DNA of 64,000 nucleotides from Dolichospermum sp. DET69. Lineage in GTDB: Bacteria; Cyanobacteriota; Cyanobacteriia; Cyanobacteriales; Nostocaceae. Below, one piece after another: positions 62,385 through 64,000 of this stretch. The position numbers and the translations under genes were made by a program. Location: NCBI GenBank assembly GCA_017355425.1, contig CP070233.1, forward strand, positions 3,389,501 to 3,453,500, in the 5' to 3' direction. Each line of letters opens with the position of its first letter. Within the stretch, counting starts at the first letter, position 1. The notes beneath the pieces are model-generated. The model saw nothing but the letters and a program-made list of their open reading frames with translations. It was not told where the DNA came from and did not search any database.

Positions 62385-64000
62385 TTAAAAAGGTTTATAT
62401 TCAACTGTGAAATAAATACCATTTTCTTGTAATGTATTTCCAGTCCTATCTAACTTAACTAAGGGAATACCCCAATCAATTCTAGCGTTAAAGTTGTTAC
62501 CAACTAAAAAGCGTAAACCTAACCCAACGGATGATAAAGTTTTTTTGAGAATTTTAGCTTCAGAATCAGAGTGATTCCAAATTGTACCAAAATCGAAAAA
62601 GGGAGATAATTGGATTGTGGTTTTTAGTTTGGGTATTTTCAGGATTGAGGTACGCATTTCTGCGGATGCAAATAAGCCATTATCAGCTAATAGTTGATCT
62701 TGACGATAACCTCTAACACTCTGTTGTCCTCCAATACTTAATTGTTCAAGAGGGACTAGAGGACGGTCAGCTAGTTGTAAATCAGAGCGTAATAATAAAG
62801 TTGTATCTGGTGTTAATAGGCGTAAATATTGGCTTTGTCCCCGCCAAGTTATAAACTGACTATCAGGTGCTTTATCATTAATTGTAGAATTTAAAGCATT
62901 AATTCCAAAGTTAAATTGTGACCGCAGAGCAAATACCTGTTGGGTATTTCTTTGAGTATATTCCTGGAAAAAACGGAGAGCAGAAATTCTCGTTTCTCCT
63001 TGTTGATTTGCACCAATAGATAAAGGAAAAGGGATATTTAACAGCGAAGTTTGTGATTCTTGTCGAGAAGCTGTTAAACCTACACTAAATTCTGCGTTGG
63101 GGGTTTGTTTTAGGGGTTGACGATAGGTGATTTGATAGTTGCGTGATTCTGATTGGATATCTAAGGTGTTAAAGGGCTTTTCAATAATATTACTATTAGT
63201 TAGACTATAATTTAAGCTAATAGTCCCATTATAGGGGTTGATGGGAAGTGAATAACTTAAATCATCGAGGGAGTTACTACCATCGGTATTGATATAGCCT
63301 ACATGAAAGCGATCGCCAAATCCTAAAAGATTATTGTGACTGATTTGCAATTGACGACGGACACTACCAACACTAGGGGATCTTTGATTATCAATACTTA
63401 GTTGAGTCGAGAAAGCTTGAGCCTCTCGCACCTTAATTTCTAAGGTACTTACTCCCGGACGAGAACCTGCTGCTAATTCTGCTGATAAATTAGCAATTAA
63501 AGGGTCAAGTTGCAGCATTTGTAAGGACTCAAGCAAGCGATTTTGATTTAAAGGAGCTTTCGTTGCTAGTCCTAATCTACTGCGGAGATAACCAGCTTTT
63601 AATCTTTGTAAACCAGTGATCTTAATTGACTCAACTTCACCTTCAATCACTTCTATTTTTACTACCCCATTTTTTAATTCTTGGGGAGGTATAAATGCTC
63701 CAGATGTGATATATCCAGATTTTACATATAGTTGACTAATAGCGTCTTGAGCTTTCATTAATTCAGCAAAAGAGATAGGACGTTTAGTAAAAGGTTCTAA
63801 AGTTTTAGCTAATTCTATTTGACTAAAAACAGTGCTACCAATAACTTCAAATTCTGTAACTGTAATTGTTCCTGGAATTTGTTCTAATGATGGTTGAAGA
63901 ATTGCAGGAATTTGTCCTGGTGTTGGGAATAGGTCTTCTAAAGGGGGTAATGGTTGGGGTTCTGGTAGAGGTTGGGGAATTGGTAATACTGTTGGATCTT
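62385..64000 (-). CDS. TpsB/ShlB-family two-partner-secretion transporter (partial)
   Basis: The frame continues beyond the right edge; about 538 C-terminal residues are seen. The first part is Pro-rich (VLPIPQPLPEPQPLPPLED), then POTRA domains: ITVTEFEVIGSTVFSQIELAK and GVVKIEVIEGEVESIKITGL. A beta-barrel follows, with the family signature GGQQSVRGYRQDQLLADNG and a terminal FTVEYKPF strand. These proteins export large TpsA adhesins or act like Omp85. No TpsA partner is in the window. Confidence 0.88.
   Translation of the reverse strand, partial: DPTVLPIPQPLPEPQPLPPLEDLFPTPGQIPAILQPSLEQIPGTITVTEFEVIGSTVFSQIELAKTLEPFTKRPISFAELMKAQDAISQLYVKSGYITSGAFIPPQELKNGVVKIEVIEGEVESIKITGLQRLKAGYLRSRLGLATKAPLNQNRLLESLQMLQLDPLIANLSAELAAGSRPGVSTLEIKVREAQAFSTQLSIDNQRSPSVGSVRRQLQISHNNLLGFGDRFHVGYINTDGSNSLDDLSYSLPINPYNGTISLNYSLTNSNIIEKPFNTLDIQSESRNYQITYRQPLKQTPNAEFSVGLTASRQESQTSLLNIPFPLSIGANQQGETRISALRFFQEYTQRNTQQVFALRSQFNFGINALNSTINDKAPDSQFITWRGQSQYLRLLTPDTTLLLRSDLQLADRPLVPLEQLSIGGQQSVRGYRQDQLLADNGLFASAEMRTSILKIPKLKTTIQLSPFFDFGTIWNHSDSEAKILKKTLSSVGLGLRFLVGNNFNARIDWGIPLVKLDRTGNTLQENGIYFTVEYKPF

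Overview
This window is chromosomal DNA from a filamentous, probably heterocyst-forming cyanobacterium of the Nostocales (Anabaena/Nostoc/Dolichospermum type). The support is: a HetZ-like differentiation protein, an xisH/xisI pair, a cyanobacterial ATP synthase operon with both b and b' subunits, carboxysome shell genes ccmK3/ccmK4, an NblS/Hik33-type histidine kinase, a PxcA/CemA-type protein, many GCGATCGC (HIP1) sites, low GC content and heptanucleotide tandem repeats (STRRs). The species cannot be fixed from sequence reading alone.

Layout. 1-2.2 kb: tgt (partial), a conserved unknown gene and cobS. 2.2-4.2 kb: a small accessory island with xisH broken by a MITE, xisI, a HicB/HicA pair, and a truncated antitoxin-like ORF next to another MITE. 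4.3-8.3 kb: two secreted proteins, ComF and a GNAT, then an overlapping pair (AAA ATPase plus a PD-(D/E)XK-like protein) that resembles a defence cassette. 8.6-16.8 kb: housekeeping genes (HIT, YifB/ComM, Uma2, Gfo/Idh, murA with an apparent ATT start, tRNA-Leu(CAG), a TrmH-type methyltransferase), then a 431-bp IS200/IS605-like non-autonomous element abutting a nuclease lipoprotein gene.

16.8-20.9 kb is dominated by at least nine copies of a ~185-190-bp palindromic repeat (five in tandem). Between them lie a papain-fold toxin/immunity pair, two duplicated HicB-like antitoxin genes, a VapC-like PIN toxin and a truncated PIN toxin. 20.9-24.7 kb holds a TerY-P-like phosphorylation triad: a Ser/Thr kinase with WD40 repeats (split by a frameshift in an A7 run), a PP2C phosphatase and a VWA protein. 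24.9-27.4 kb has a methyltransferase, a PIN-like/endonuclease-like gene pair and the 3' remnant of a second methyltransferase copy.

27.4-33.9 kb is the atp operon (subunits I, a, c, b', b, delta, alpha, gamma; beta and epsilon are absent, as is normal for cyanobacteria). 34-50 kb: a large secreted zinc metalloprotease, a ferrochelatase-like protein with a natural His6 tail, membrane proteins, an alpha/beta hydrolase, a repeat-packed 1.1-kb gap, ddl, a decayed RelE toxin, a protein with three fused PTPS domains, a PrsW-like protease and a methyltransferase. 50-64 kb: a CRP-family regulator, hetZ-like, ccmK4/ccmK3, a second alpha/beta hydrolase, a coiled-coil protein, a zinc-ribbon protein, nblS-like, a cytochrome b/molybdopterin oxidoreductase pair, an MltA-like transglycosylase, pxcA-like and a partial TpsB/ShlB outer-membrane transporter.

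The most distinctive feature is the load of non-autonomous repeats (at least eight kinds). Several disrupt genes with target duplications that can still be read, and others supply start-region or stop-codon sequence to neighbouring genes. All function calls rest on motif recognition; no database search was run.
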